Positions 44,854 to 57,830 of a stretch of 64,000 nt of DNA are shown here, piece by piece. Positions within the stretch are counted from its first letter, which is position 1. Every line of letters begins with the position of its first letter. The position numbers and the translations under genes were made by a program. The DNA is from Schistocephalus solidus. Its lineage: Eukaryota > Platyhelminthes > Cestoda > Diphyllobothriidea > Diphyllobothriidae. The notes under the pieces were generated by a model that made no database searches, was not told where the DNA came from, and worked only from the letters and a program-made list of their open reading frames with translations. Location of the stretch: the NCBI GenBank assembly GCA_017591395.1, contig WEDG01003447.1, forward strand, positions 62,001 through 126,000, read 5' to 3'.

Positions 44854-47800
44854 GTAATATTGAGTTTTTAAAGTAAACTTTCATACAGTAAGATAGTTTT
44901 TGTTTGTGATATTTTTTTATTTCTTAGAAAGTTTGTGGACGTTTATATACTGCGCCATTTGGTTCTTACAAACGATGGTCCGTCCAAGCCTGTACTAACC
45001 TGCTGAGCATATTATAGCCTTATAGAACGGGCATTATATATCACCGGATAGCATGAAATTATCAAATGTTTTTCCCCTTTGACGTTCCAGGTTTGTTTGG
45101 TAGCATATGTTCCTAGTCGTGCTAACTTTGCTAGCTGGCGAGCTCTGTTGATCGATTGGGTTCAGCACCTTTACCTTAGCTTACCGGCGATTTTATGGTG
45201 CTCTGAGAAGGCCTCGATTTCCACTGCCTTTACCAGTGGAGTTTTCTTACATACTATACTCCACCTAGGTGGTACCGGTTCATTATTGAGCAATGGTTAT
45301 TTAACTGTTGTATCTACGATACATTCGGAGTTTCTACTCAACTGTAACTTGCTATAGCACCTCCTTGGTTGATGAGCATTACCTGAAATGCCTACGTTGA
45401 CCGTCAGTACTATTGAAGCTTAGGCTTTTATCACTTCCCTCAACCTGGCGGTTATTGGCCTAATTATATTTGCCACTCGGAAAGTTGATCGTGAACACTA
45501 TTGGAGCCCTATTTCGTGTGAGTATGCGTACTGCTAAAATCGCAGTGGGATAAGCAGACAGAAGTTGTATACTTGATACCACCAAAAAAACAAATGAAGA
45601 AAAGGCGGACTGCAAACATCCTCATCGTTGGAAGCAAGCAAAAGAAGTTATCATTATTACAGAAGTGGAAATCCTTGGTTTTGTCTGCTTCACGTGTATC
45701 TACATTGAAAAAAAAAGAGTATGGCCATCTGAAAAGTTGACAGAAAAGTAAACCAACATTTTTTTCTAAAGAAGTAAAAACTATATACACAGCTCTTGGT
45801 GTGGGATCCACCGTAACTGTTAGACTTGTTAACTGAAGCTCATCTTAGAATGTAGGTGTCGCTTGAGAATTTGTAACTGCGTTTTCAGGTAATTAATCCC
45901 TTGAGTTAGTGACCCACTGTCCTTCAGTTCTGTCCAATCTAGTTGATTTTAAAAGTAATTTAATATATTCATCCCGTTAAGTATTCGACAGGTCAAAGAG
46001 ATTAATATGAAGCTGCTTCCGCCATCGGTTTGGAGTACTGAGATTTACGTCAGGCATATCACCGAAAAAAACTTAGGAACCAAATTCCCTTGCGTTTGGC
46101 TTTGTCTGGGATGAAATACAACCAATCAAACATTGTTATGTGATGAACACGGAAACCATTTCATTGAAGGTTTTTTAGCGGTAGAATAAGAAAAGTCCTT
46201 AGCACTATTTAGAATGGGTCAGATTTACGGAATAAATAAATCCTAGGCCCGCATCAAAGGTAGTTTGTCGATCTGTCTTATATTTTGATTGCATAGAGGG
46301 TCTATTACAGAAGTATCGTGACCGGAATTCCGGGTTTCCGGCCTCCACCTGCACTTTCACTAAACATGGCTGGGTAGAAAACATTCAGTCCAGCCTATAG
46401 CATCTTCATGTCAATTCTGACTCCCGTTCTTTAACGAATAATCGGTGTTTACTTTTTATTAAAGACCTTACTCATTTCATAAAAAGTAATTGTGATACCC
46501 TTCGTAGTATGATCCACCGGCTGAGGTGCTTCATTTAGCCGGGAAGAATAATTGGAAACGAGAGCTTTCCAAAGTCCGGGAACGGAGTTTTTTGGACTAC
46601 GACCAAATTGTTATCAGCTCTTCCATTCATTTAACCGTTATAGGTCAGACTAAGATGTATCTGTTACATCTCAATATATGAGGCTTCACAAATTTCTTAT
46701 CCGTGACAGTGGTATTTTCCGTTTTTTCTGTGTATTTATTGCTGTTCTTATGCTGGGTTGTTCTGCTGCGCACGTAAAGAATGTGTTTTTTGTCGCGATG
46801 GGACAACTTGTGGTATTCATGCTAATCAAGGATACTGTCTGAAAATTTTGCCAACCATACTCACTAATAGAGTTGCACAGCCAACAGTTTACTCTGTATC
46901 CGTAATGCGTTGAATTTTTACCAACACAAGTGCTAATTCGAGTGCTTCTCTCAATTTAGGTCAATCTCTGACATAGGGCTAGCGTTCGTTACCAACCTCA
47001 CTGTTCCGTTGTTATTAATTTTCTGTTGTTTATTAAAACTATACAATGTTCCATGTATTGATCGTTTTCCAAAACACCAACTGAGGTACTTGGGCCAGGT
47101 TTAGAATCTTACCACTTATTTTTTAGTTCTTAAAAAGCCCTCACTCTAGCAGGTTGTTTAATTTGACATATTTTCAGCTTGGCTGCATAAACTCGTCTAT
47201 ATTTAATCTTTAGAAGCTATGCACATGGTTTAGTGCATTTCCGCTTTGATGTTTTTTTAGTCCTTTTCTCAATATCTGGCCTCCAATAACTGTCAACTCT
47301 CTTCGCCGCGCAATTTTGATGGGAGCAACATGCAAGGTTTGTGCCTCCTTGATGTCACGTTTCTCCTTCGTTCACCTACATTAACCACGTTTATCAAAAC
47401 TGGGCCATTTTCTAACTTCCACGTTTAAAATTCCTCTACGAACTCGTACCGTCAAGACAACCCCTTTTGCACCAATCCATTCTTCATCGTAATGTAAGGT
47501 GATGGACTTTGCCCCATTTTTACCGTAAAGGTCAACCAAGTAGCACTTATGGTTAAATCCAAGCTAGACCTGCAACGCCGTAAAACAGAAATGAACTATT
47601 AGTATTTTTCTCATCGCATGCTTACAACAAACATAAAAACGAGGAAGAATCTATAAAGGCCAATTTTAGACTATTTTCTTATTCCTTCTCTATTATCACT
47701 GTTGTCCTTATTTTTTTTTCCTCTTGCGTCATCACGGCCACATCCCGACACTTCGTGACATTGGCAACTAAACAAACGACTGGTCTAGACAGATGTAAAA

Positions 47801-48274
47801 CTCCCTGTCATTCATATCAGGCCGATTTCAATAACATAAAACGTAGCGAGTCGGCGATATGTGTGTCGAATATCCATTTATGGTAATACGGGATCGGCGA
47901 GTAGATAGAAGGGAAAGAAGGTGACCGCGAGACGAACGTGCCCTGTTTATGAAAAAGCATTTTACACTTTTTCATGTCTTCTCACAAGCCATGTCGGATT
48001 GTTTTGGGTTACGGTAGCTTTAAAGCTCTGTCAAATGCTTTTATAAACATAAGACGGAAAGGTCTAGGGGTTCTGCAACCGCTTCCTCCGTCGCTGATTT
48101 GTGCTCGTGTACTGGATTCAATCTACTGGCCAGGCCTCTCTACACTTCTCCGATGGTTTCTTTTACAGCATACTAAATATTATCAACCAGATGGCTCCAT
48201 ATATGTGCCCGGTCATGCTCTGACTGCGCTTAATTGAGCAATGCTGACGTATCCGTTTGGATAGATTTCTGTCA

Positions 48275-48425
48275 TTCGACCTACAAAATCGGCTCCCGAC
48301 AATAACAAGGAAAATCTTGATGACCATATCTGGCTTATTATTCGTCGCCAGCCAGCCATGCCCGACCCCGGGTGTGCTCCTTTGGTTATTGGTCCGACGT
48401 TCCAACCACTGAGCTACGGGTCCGT
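48275..48425 (-). mobile_element. tRNA-derived SINE, minus strand
   Basis: On the minus strand it begins ggacccgtagctcagtggtt, a good tRNA A-box head, continues with a degraded anticodon region and a cacacccggggtcgggcatg join, and then has the body motif (ggctggcgacgaataataag). Its head differs from the 3772 type, suggesting a second tRNA ancestor or subfamily. Confidence 0.6.
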
Positions 48426-48489
48426 TGTCCTCTAGGTTGCCACCGGGTATATTAGCATTGGTCGAGAGATTCTCACTGGCAGGTCGACC

Positions 48490-48690
48490 CCTTTGCTCAG
48501 TGTTTAGAGTGTTCGACTAATATTCAAAAAGTGCGGTTTATGAGCCTCGGGTGTTGCGAAACCTGGGGTTAGGCGTGGGGACTGGCGACGGCGTATGAGA
48601 GAGCAATGGTTTTTTCGGTCTTCCTCGTCTTTGTCAGTAATCGTCCTTTGTATTTATTACTAGTCGCTGTGTGATTCCTCATAAACACAA
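48490..48690 (+). mobile_element. tRNA-derived SINE, plus strand
   Basis: Motifs in order: ctcagtgtttagagtgttcg (A-box-like), gtttatgagcctcgggtgtt, gaaacctggggttaggcg, actggcgacggcgtatgaga, tcttcctcgtctttgtcagt. Opposed in orientation to the copy 65 bases upstream. Confidence 0.6.
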
Positions 48691-49978
48691 TTGCACGAGT
48701 AGATTTCTTCACGCCATCGGTGACCGCTCTCTACTATAATTAACCTGCCCCACCTGAGCACCTGAGTGAATGCACATGGATGAGGCCTGAATAGGCGGTC
48801 TGGTCTAATGCTTCCAGTTCAATAAATGGGCTACTTGCAAAGCTGACTGTAACTTAAGCCACGTGGTACTGTACAGTAGTTTTTTCATAATATTTAATGC
48901 ATGAAGGTAACAAGGGGCCGATAGCCCCTCGGAGACTTAAGATGAGGTAGGAATAGGCCCATGCGTGATATTCGCAAGTTCCCGATGCATTCGCACCTGA
49001 ACCACACAAAATTATCTATGATAAGTACCTTCGTGCTGGAATTTTTGAAGCTGACAAAACATACTCCAAATAATTTAGGTTGATAAACACCCTCTCCCAT
49101 TACAATCGCTTTAGCTTTAATTTTCTGACTAACGTCAGAGTTTGACTTAAGCTTTAGTTAGGGTATTGGATGCGGCTTATAATTGAACTTTGCTTTTAAG
49201 TGGGGTGGCTATAAGTATTTCTGACCGGGCTGCGCACATTCAGCTTTGACTATATCTAATCTGATAGGAGCGAAAGTAAAAAGCATAGTATCTGAAAGAA
49301 ACTTGCAAAGATCCATCTCGCACCCAAGGTTTCCCCATGAAATCGCCTATCGTGATTAGTCAGTGTTTAATAATCAGTGATAATCGAGCAAACACTCTCC
49401 CACTGACGTATTATTGTTAAGTTTCAACAAAAAATACATTAGTACAAATTACATTCATTAAGTTTCCGCCTTGAAATAAACTGCAGTGAGCAAAATCGGG
49501 TACTTGAGAGGACTGAGCGATTGAAATCCAGCCAAATGCCTTTTATGTCAACAGTGGCCAGGCGGTAGTGACATTAATTCTCCCTTATTGCTGCCACACT
49601 TCAGCTGGGAATTGCCTAACTTTGCTTTAATCCCTATATTAGATAATTGACGGTCTAATTAGTGCCCTGCAGACTGCGGTATTCTTCTGTTCTCTAGGCT
49701 CCTAAAACGCCGTATGTACTGCCCTGATGGACTGATTTTCATTTATTTGCATTTTTTCACCTTATGTCCTCATCATCCCCAACGATGCTTCACGTACCCC
49801 AACAGAATTGATTTTAAAGCCCCTTCTGGTCCCCTCTACCATTTCATTACCTGCGAAGGTCCTTCGCGGAGTATATGAAAAAGAGGAGCCATAGTAACTG
49901 AACTCTTAATTGACTTGTCAGTTTACTTGTTTCTTTTCCTATCGTCGAATTGTCTGTGGCCCCATTTCTTGCCCACAG

Positions 49979-50275
49979 CAAGTGACGAGGTCAAACAGGT
50001 TTATTAATAAAGTCACATCTACGTGCCATTCGCCTATCTGGTTTGAAGGACAGAACAGTAGTCGCTTTGCTTGCCGAAACATACCAACACAACTGCATCG
50101 ACCAAAACTAGCAGTTCCTTCTGTTAAGTCGACGGACAAGCCAAATGTTGGAAGTGTTAATATGTTAGTTAGAAATAGTAATTTTCTGAAGAAAAATGGA
50201 AATGCTGAAATCTCAAATAGTGATCTCAAATGCGCTGGGTCAACGTGTGGAAGGCCTGTTCGTACAACTAACTGA
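49979..50275 (+). CDS. Possible terminal exon of an unrecognised gene
   Basis: A 99-codon frame follows a strong acceptor-like stretch (cccatttcttgcccacag|caa). It ends in tga with AATAAA only four bases later (50279-50284). The peptide opens QVTRSNRFINKVTSTCHSPI and is rich in Ser, Asn, Lys and Arg; it closes KCAGSTCGRPVRTTN. No family is recognised. It could be the 3' end of a host gene on the plus strand, conceivably one whose 5' part lies in this window, or a chance frame in AT-rich DNA. The AATAAA is unusually close to the stop for a normal 3' UTR. Confidence 0.32.
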   Translation, partial: QVTRSNRFINKVTSTCHSPIWFEGQNSSRFACRNIPTQLHRPKLAVPSVKSTDKPNVGSVNMLVRNSNFLKKNGNAEISNSDLKCAGSTCGRPVRTTN

Positions 50276-50289
50276 GTTAATAAAACAGC

Positions 50290-51935
50290 ATTAGCCCACC
50301 AAAATTTTAAAAAAGATCCTTTTATATTCTTTTCAGATAATTACTCCATCCCCCAGGAATTTGTGTACATAGAATTATGCTAGCTGTTTAACCGCCTCAT
50401 AATTGATTTTATTTGAAAATGTTTTTACGAGAAGCCGATTTAATGTTTCCATCTTTTTATTACTCCAGATGCAGTTGACTAATGCAAAGAAGATTTCGCT
50501 TGGTTTCATGACTTCCCAGGCATAGAAGTTTTCACACGGTCTCATGTCGGGAGGTTGAGCTGTGACCAAAGATTTTGAATAGACTTAGCAAATGCAATCA
50601 TAAGCATAGCATTTTCTGTGTACCAAGAAAACTCCCTCTGCAAACATAACTGTGCAATTTTCTGCAACTTAGTAGTCTGTTGAGTTTCAAGGTTTCCTTG
50701 AAAGGCCAGTGATTACTTTGCCCAGAACGATAGGTTCTGTCATTCGTGTTTATAAAGACCTTCAAAATATGATGACTATTAAAAGCCCTTACCTAATTAT
50801 TGCATTTTTAGCCGGCCTATGCCATGCAGGTTGCGGTTTAAGCAGTATTTGCAGGATGACCCAAACGTGAGACCTAATCAGCGAAGAATCAGAACGTCAG
50901 AAAACGCACTTTAGAGCGCTATTCTCCTGTCTAGCCCGACTGTAGGTAATGAGAGTACTACTACTAGACAGCCTACTGCCTAAGAGGACTTTCCTACAAG
51001 CAGTTTGAGTCCCAAACTGGTTACATTCCAGTTGTCATTGACTCATTAAGGGGTCATCTTACAGGGTTTATAGACTAATATGCTAATGAGTTACTCCAGG
51101 AGGGCAACGCACCTTATTCGGCAGGTCTTTTAAAGTCTCTTCCTGTACAACACAACTAGAATTTTCCTTTATACTTTCACAAGATTCAGCAATTTTGAAC
51201 CTCGTATGGAATGTTTGCACCGCTCTCTAAATACCAGAAGCTAAGATAAATGAGTTTTTTTTCGGTTGCACATCTCCGCCACTGATTTATTTCGCTGTTG
51301 AATGCGTGTGCTAATTTTCAAAGGCAGGGATCGTTTTTCTGTCCGTTCTTGAAATTGCTGTTCCAACAGGGTTTATAAACCCTGTGCATGAGTGCTAAGT
51401 AGTAACTGGGGCATTCCCGTCCCACCTGCCACCGCGTGATTGTTTACAAGGGCCTTTAGTGGCGTCAACTAACCATCAAACATCCACTTCATAGGCGGTT
51501 GTACATTTTGACAGTCCTAAGACAAATACTTCTATCTGATGTCGATTATGTTAACTCGCAATTGGTGCTAAAAAGACTACGTCTTGTCAGTATTCGCCCC
51601 GCCTGCATGCTTCCAACATTGTTTCCTCCCACCCATTTGTACGGAAATTCTTTGGCTTCGCCGCGGCATTTTGTATTTGTAATGCGTACCTTCTAGCATT
51701 TATTTTTCACAACTTGATGGATGGGAGGTTCCCTAAGCCGGTGTTCCACCAATGTTAGCGCGTTTCAGGGTATCTCTTGTCCTCTAGAGCGCCACCGAAG
51801 ACGACAACATGTAGTGCAGTTCAGGTTAATCCGCCAGTTAGATTCTGGCTCACCATTCACCAGTCGGAAAAAGGCTTGAACTAAACCCAAACGAAACCCG
51901 TCATGGAGGGTGAGCAGCGGCTACTTTTTGTGTAT
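50290..51935. other. Intergenic or intronic, nothing recognised
   Basis: Moderately AT-rich, no open frame above about 65 codons, no repeat family from elsewhere in the window recognised. Confidence 0.45.
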
Positions 51936-51939
51936 GTAC

Positions 51940-52200
51940 GGTGGCTTATCGTGAATGTGGCACATTCTGCGAGCACCAAGTCATGTGTAGTACGTGTAGA
52001 TGCGACGATTGGCAGCCACTGAGCCCTAGCCAACCTCCGGTCTTCTGGCCATTGTCCAGCCTCTTGGGTGAGAGAGGGAGAATGGGGCAGATGCCGCGCA
52101 AAGTTGCGTCAGTATCAATCAATTCATGCGCCAAATGCCGGTGCTGCGCCCGCCCAGTGAACATCGTCACGCGCGACGGTCGAATTGTCACTTCCAATCG
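51940..52200 (-). repeat. Module-A dispersed repeat, minus-strand copy
   Basis: The reverse complement shows gacgatgttcactgggcggg, gcgcggcatctgccccattc, tccctctctcacccaag, tggccagaagaccggagg and gctcagtggctgcc, in module-A order. Open frames on both strands here are not shared by other copies. Confidence 0.5.
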
Positions 52201-52980
52201 CGTTCATCCAGCGAAAGTACTCCGGAAGCAGTATTTACGCCCATACCATTCCGGTTTCTGGGTTTGGCGGTAAGACACGAGTATTGGAACCCACCTAATA
52301 CACGTGGCCTTGTACTAAATTCTAGGAAGGATACCTATTCCTGTTTCCTAACCCAAATCCTTTCCTTCATCTCTCTGGAATTTAGCGAAAATGTACCTGT
52401 ATTACGATGCTGGGGGTTCCATTACCGTGACCTACCGGCTTATCTGCTTGCGCGCATATTATTCCTTGCATGCAGCCTTATGTGTAGATATGAATGTTTA
52501 TTTGCTGTTTGCCATTTACCCTCATTTTTGCGCCTTCCTGATTTACGCACTTTCCTGGAGCTCTATGTCTGCTTATGTCCGAATTTTCGCCTGTACCAAA
52601 CATGTTTTGTTTGAGCCAGCCAGTTCAACCACTCTGGTGTGTGCATCTCTCATTCGCAGCCTCTTCGCACTTGTCACCTTGTTAGCCCTCATATACACGT
52701 GCAAAAGGCGCATCTTTTACGTTAGATTCCTGCGCGTCTGGTTTTTTTCACTTGGAGCGGTCCTTTTCACTATACTGTTTGATTTCAAAATGCTTCATAT
52801 AACATCTGCTCATTCCCACCCTCCGTGTACACCCACTGAGATACATTAACAACCTCGGTTGGGTTCTAGTCACGGAACCAGAAAGCAATGCATTTGTGCG
52901 TTTAGCCGTTAGCAGCTGACATCAACTTCAATAGGGTCGACCGTTGTGCCATCCTCGTCTTTGTTTGTAACTCTAGTTAG
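52201..52980. other. Two overlapping open frames, unassigned
   Basis: A 152-codon frame (52391-52849) is very hydrophobic and rich in Tyr, Phe, Leu and Cys, with several membrane-like runs (SLIRSLFALVTLLALIY, VWFFSLGAVLFTILFDF). It overlaps a 162-codon frame in another register (52126-52614) of similar composition. Neither resembles a known family. A pyrimidine-rich strand commonly gives such hydrophobic frames, so I do not call a gene. Confidence 0.35.
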
Positions 52981-52984
52981 GACT

Positions 52985-53240
52985 CGACAGTTTGAGCATC
53001 GCGAATGATGATGTTCACCCTGTGCCCTACAGCATGGTTTGCACAGGGCGTGGGTTAGTTTATACTGATGACCGACTTGTGTAGCATCTATCGCACTCAT
53101 TCTCCCCTCACCTACCTGGCTCCGATAGCAAAACATTGTCAGGATGTCCGGAGCCGGTCTCGGACGCAGTAGCTGACAACGGCAAGCAGCCTGTCTGCGC
53201 TCGTCGCGCTCAACCTGGTCCGTGCACGAGGAATCGGGTT
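52985..53240 (+). repeat. Module-A dispersed repeat, plus-strand copy
   Basis: Shows gatgttcaccctgtgcccta, tgtagcatctatcgcactca, ttctcccctcacctacctgg and cggacgcagtagctgac in module-A order. Diverged. Confidence 0.55.
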
Positions 53241-53339
53241 TTCGTAGAAACAATGCTACCAATTCTGATCTAATGTGTGTGTGAGGGTGCCATAGGAAGA
53301 GCATTTTGAGGCAATCACTGCAACTTAACTCTCAGTCTC

Positions 53340-53720
53340 CAGAGAATTGGCTTATCAGTCGTCCAAGTCACGACTGTTAACGCACCATAATAGTTTATAG
53401 ACGCGTCAGACGGTTTGTAGTGAGGAATCGGCGCTGAGTGCCGAGGGCTAGTAGTCTCCAGAGTCGACCTCACCCCCTATTCCCTCTTCCTTGTACCAGT
53501 GGACTCTTCTAGCCTATCAGCCGTCTGGTTCTGCGACTAGGCGCAGTGGCTAGCGCGGCGGGAAGTATTGCCCTAGGCGTGTCATCGTGATCCCACCCCG
53601 CTCATGTATAGCAGTAATTTCGGTCTGGCATGGACTCCCTACAGCCCTATTAACGCGTGTCACGAGCCAATCGGGTCCCTTCTTGGTCCAGCGCAATCCG
53701 GGAACAATCCTTTCCAACAC
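53340..53720 (+). repeat. Module-C tail followed by module A
   Basis: 53375-53470 matches the module-C tail (gcaccataatagtttatag, acgcgtcagacgg, gtagtgaggaatcgg). The following A-type part has gcgactaggcgcagtggcta (A-box-like), aggcgtgtcatcgtgatccc and ttggtccagcgcaatccgg. The frame at 53604-53885 runs out of the repeat and is not supported. Confidence 0.5.
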
Positions 53721-56700
53721 CAAATGAATGAAAGATCCTCTTATTCAATGCCCGTCTCAGCATTTTCCTTGTTAGTTTACTTGAATCATAATTATCGTCA
53801 GGTAACGGCCCAGAACAAGGCACCTTCTGTTGCTAGTTGGCTAGACTGCTGGAATGAGCTTCTGACATGTTCGCCTTATCGATAATGTCGCGTGGCTGCA
53901 GCCGGTATTCCCTTGAAACCAAAGATATGTCACAGTTACTAGTTTTCGACCAGCCACTTTTACGATGCGTTTCTCATGCAGTTAACTTACCCTAGCTAAG
54001 TCAGTACTGTACGACTACGTACGATTGAATAGCTTGGAGTCGAATCGTCTGCCCATCTGGCTAGGTCCGGACTTTGATAAATCCTATTTCGTAGGCAGAA
54101 GTACCGATTAGGTGAACTGACTTTGCGATTATGTAACTAACACTGTATGACTTCATGGTCCTGCGTGTTAACCTATTCGCTGGCTACATGGCGCCTCCGA
54201 AATAGGCTCTAAAAATCAGACTACAACCGGCCATCTAATAAGGGGCGATCGTACTACTACTCACTTTTCTCTGTCAAAAGCGCTACACTCATAACAGCCG
54301 TCTAGCAGTCAGGGGCCTGAAACCAGTTTCAGAGAGAATACAACGTACCATTTTCTCTCATGCCCGTTTGAAACATCGCTAATTCCGCCTTATTGTTGCA
54401 AAACCTTTTACTTGCCAATTTCGATGGTTTATCACTTCAATCTCGTCTCTCCATGGCTGTTTCACTAATGTCATCGTGGCCACTGTCACCTCCCTCTACC
54501 TGCCCCTCCCTTTAGTCCTTTAACACTTCAGTACTATTTATCCTCCTCCCTCGGTTCAGCCTGCATACACTCCTTCTCTTATCGCGTCTTGTCAAAGGTG
54601 AGTTGACAGGCGGATATTAGATTGGTTTGTTGGAGGGGTAAATTTATGCAGTTCCGCATTCTAATGTGGGCGTTCGCACCACCCTTACATCGCGTCCCGT
54701 CGTAGCTGAATCTACATACGACCTTTGGAGCACGTCCACTGACATAACTTCGCAGTCGGTGTATCGTAACCTGTTAATGTTGCTCGTAAGGTTTGATGGC
54801 GGGAAATTCACAATTTGCGGCCAGCGATCGTCCTATGCTGGTTTTTTTCACTCAGCAACCGTGCGTATGCGGGGTTGGCTATAATATCGCCGGTGTTGTG
54901 GACAGGAACTGGTGTCCTCACATAGCGGCAATTTAGGCAAACTGGAAATTCCCCCTCTCGATGTCTTTGGCTTTCGGCAAGTCCAGACAGAGCACTTGAA
55001 ACAGAAACTCAGTAAAGCTGTGGCTTATCGAAGAACGGTTTCGTGGCGCGGTTCGTTGGAAGTATGCACTCTTGTCGTTCTTACCTTCTAAAGTAGACGT
55101 CCATATTCACCCATACGCACACTAAGTCAAGGTTACGGCCTTATTAGCTGACAGGCAACATGACCTGTTTATGGGTAACTGATCTGCCAGGTCGATGTCC
55201 AACCCTGGCTAAAGACATTACCGCACATGGTCGGTGGCTGCTTATTCGTCAGACCCGAGAGCTTGCTTGTTTCCCTGCTAGTCTTCATGGAACGCTATTC
55301 CACCGTTTGATACTTGTGGATGTACCAGTTGTCCCTGTCGTGGAGTCAATTTTTTTATGTCTCGGCTTCTTACCTGCATGCTCACCTGCTTAATTGCTAA
55401 ACAATTTTAACGACTAGAAGGGCACTGGAAGACATTGCACAAACGGCGTGTCATCTACGGTGGCTTTTTTGCTCTTAGTTTGCGCTTTGCATATTATTGA
55501 CTACTTCATCTGTTTTGTTGTTTACTCAAGTCAACAGACGGGCTACAGAGTCAGAGGTTAATTATGTAGTAGACCCTGGGACTGTAGGTTTGTTCGGGTA
55601 GCTGTTTTACTGTCCGATTTCTCAGTTATGCACCGCGTCGGTGTTCATCCCCTACCGTACTGTCTCAACACTGCACTATGGTACAGAAGAACTCCTTTTA
55701 CTACACAATATAATTTGCGTCGCCACCTGCAACCAGTGCGTGGAGACGGTTATAGACAAGCTGTCCTATTTGCATTTTCTGATTATTTATTGTCCTTCCA
55801 CCTTCCCTTCACCTCAATCGCCCATCTGCAGCCAATACAATGTTCTCCTTCATCAGGCACTATGCAGCCTACCTTGATTCGCGTTCCTCTAGCTACCGAG
55901 AAGTGGCCTTTGACCTTTGCAAAATCAAACGAAAGTGAGTTCTCAGTTCTTCCCTTTCCTGCCCTTTGCGCACTCGCGCACATCCTCTATGCCGGGATGC
56001 TTGAGAAGTAGTTTGTGTAATGTGATGCAGCGGTATGTATGTGGTACGCGTAGACGCGGAGTATCTGCAGTCAATGACTGATCTCGATCGCATCTCTACG
56101 CGTCTCGAAGATGAAGCTAGAGAAGTGAGGAAGGGTCAATACCGCGTAAACCTTCCTCACTACTGTCTAAGCCACTCCTAAGCCACAGCCGCCTCCCCAC
56201 GCAGTCATGATCCTTCAGAAGAAGGAGATGTAATTTTGAAACATGAAGTTTCGGTTTCTCGCTCAAATACATCATCAGAGACAGTCGTGGATAAGGGAAC
56301 CCAATACGTCAGGCCGATACACCTCATTTTCCAGTTATTGTCTCTTCTTTTTTGAACTACTTTCTGTAACTCGCCTCTTTGTTTCTATCGACAGTAATAC
56401 TACTTGTCAAACGCTTTGCCCTGCACCACTGCTGCAATAACGGAAGAAGTACTTTCAGTTTTTTGTTGAGTAGGACATTGGCACAATACTGTTCTCGAAA
56501 ACAACTTCCGATAGTCTGCAGTCAGACCACCCAACCTCCATTATTTTGCTTTTCAATGCTCTACCAACTCCTACTGTCGTGCATCTAGGTTTTTAAAGAC
56601 TTATAAGCGGCTCACAAAAAAAACGTTTTAATGTCTTTCACAAGGAACATTTTGTCAGTATTTTGTCTCTCTCGCTTGGCCTTTGATCACGATTTGCACA

Positions 56701-57830
56701 CCACGGTATCTCTAGCCATTAAATCGCGTTCGTAACGGAGTGAACTGTGTAGTAATGCTACTTGACCGCTCTACCACGTGGTACACTTGAAGCTGCTCGT
56801 TATCGTGCGTGCGTGCTCCTTGCGCACGATTGAGTGCATGTTTGGCGACACTGAGCTCCCCAGGCTCTTGCAGTCACTTTCTGTCCGAAGTTGCCACTAC
56901 TAACCTGACCGCTACGTTGTTCACAAAGCTCATACACCTGATCCCTCTCAATAATGCCTTTCGTACCGCGTAGGAGTGGATGAACAGCCGAAGGGCAGGA
57001 ACTGCCCCCCTCCCACAGGATTTTATCCTCTCCTTGCATACTTTTAGGGTTTTTCCTTCTGTCCTTGTTTCTTGGGGCGTTAGCCTTCACCGCACCTGCT
57101 GCAGGCTGCTCCCTCTAGGGTGTCTCCTGGCGCTCCAATAACAAGCGTCCTAAAAGGTTGCCATGTCCTGGGATAGCTCAGTCCTTTTGATGGAAGGTCA
57201 GGTCGCATTGGCCCATTCGCATTGCCTTCTGGAGTTCGAGTTAATGGAATGTGGTTCGTGTTAACTGAGGGATCAGCGTGTGCACCACTGCGCACAAGCC
57301 CGTTTTCAGTAGTCTTACCACTATGAGTATGAGGCCTGAAAACGGAGCCGATGTCGTCAAAACTCCCCTATAATCTAAATCACTGCAGTCTAACCAATTA
57401 GTGACGGTCCCTGGCCAGTATGCAAATGAATCGCCATCATCGTCCTCACCATCACATAGGCATTTAGGTCGCAAGCAGTCCTTGCACGCTTAGCCAAACA
57501 CCCACATTGTGCGCATCGAGCTCGAAGAGAAAGTTGCATTTTCAGCCAGAGGCATGAGTTGAAAGGGGATAAATGCTATACTCTTATTTTGAGCAGATTA
57601 TAAAGGTACCACCTGCCTCGGGGGAAGGTAGAGTGATCGCCTATGAATCCCTGATCTATAACCTCAGCCGTGGCCTCCAAACAAAGTCGGAGTTTAATTA
57701 GCTCCAACTGGCGAGCTTTGCTACGCCACCACCTCTGGATTACTTATCGTTCACACTCTGCAGAAGCAGTCTTAAACCCTTCTTGCCGATTAACTGAGAG
57801 TAATTAATGTTTTCCTAATGAATGCTTGCA
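53721..57830. other. GC-richer DNA with no recognised gene
   Basis: Many short frames appear because stops are rarer in this composition, for example 55628-56011 on plus and 56800-57090 on minus. None shows a domain, conserved splice pattern or repeat relative that I recognise. A perfect 10-bp inverted repeat (CCGTTTTCAG / CTGAAAACGG) with a 26-base loop lies at 57300-57345. The interval may hold unrecognised old repeats. Confidence 0.4.

Larger units (their letters stand above)
44854..49978. other. Probable intron of the clathrin assembly gene, unresolved
   Basis: The gtaata donor opens this interval, but I found no exon matching the third ANTH segment on the plus strand. Frames at 45079-45357 and 47974-48237 have no family resemblance. 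Two opposed SINE copies lie at 48275-48425 and 48490-48680. A weak TTAGGG-like word lies near 49155. Small exons could be missed by eye. Confidence 0.5.

Noticed and set aside
44926..45000. Candidate third ANTH exon (a KFV... start after ttag)
   Set aside because: Similarity is limited to about three residues, the phase does not fit the exon 2 end without a weaker acceptor, and the following residues do not match the family.
52391..52849. A 152-codon hydrophobic frame that could be a membrane protein
   Set aside because: Overlaps another long frame of similar composition; pyrimidine-rich DNA gives such frames, and no family or splice pattern was recognised.
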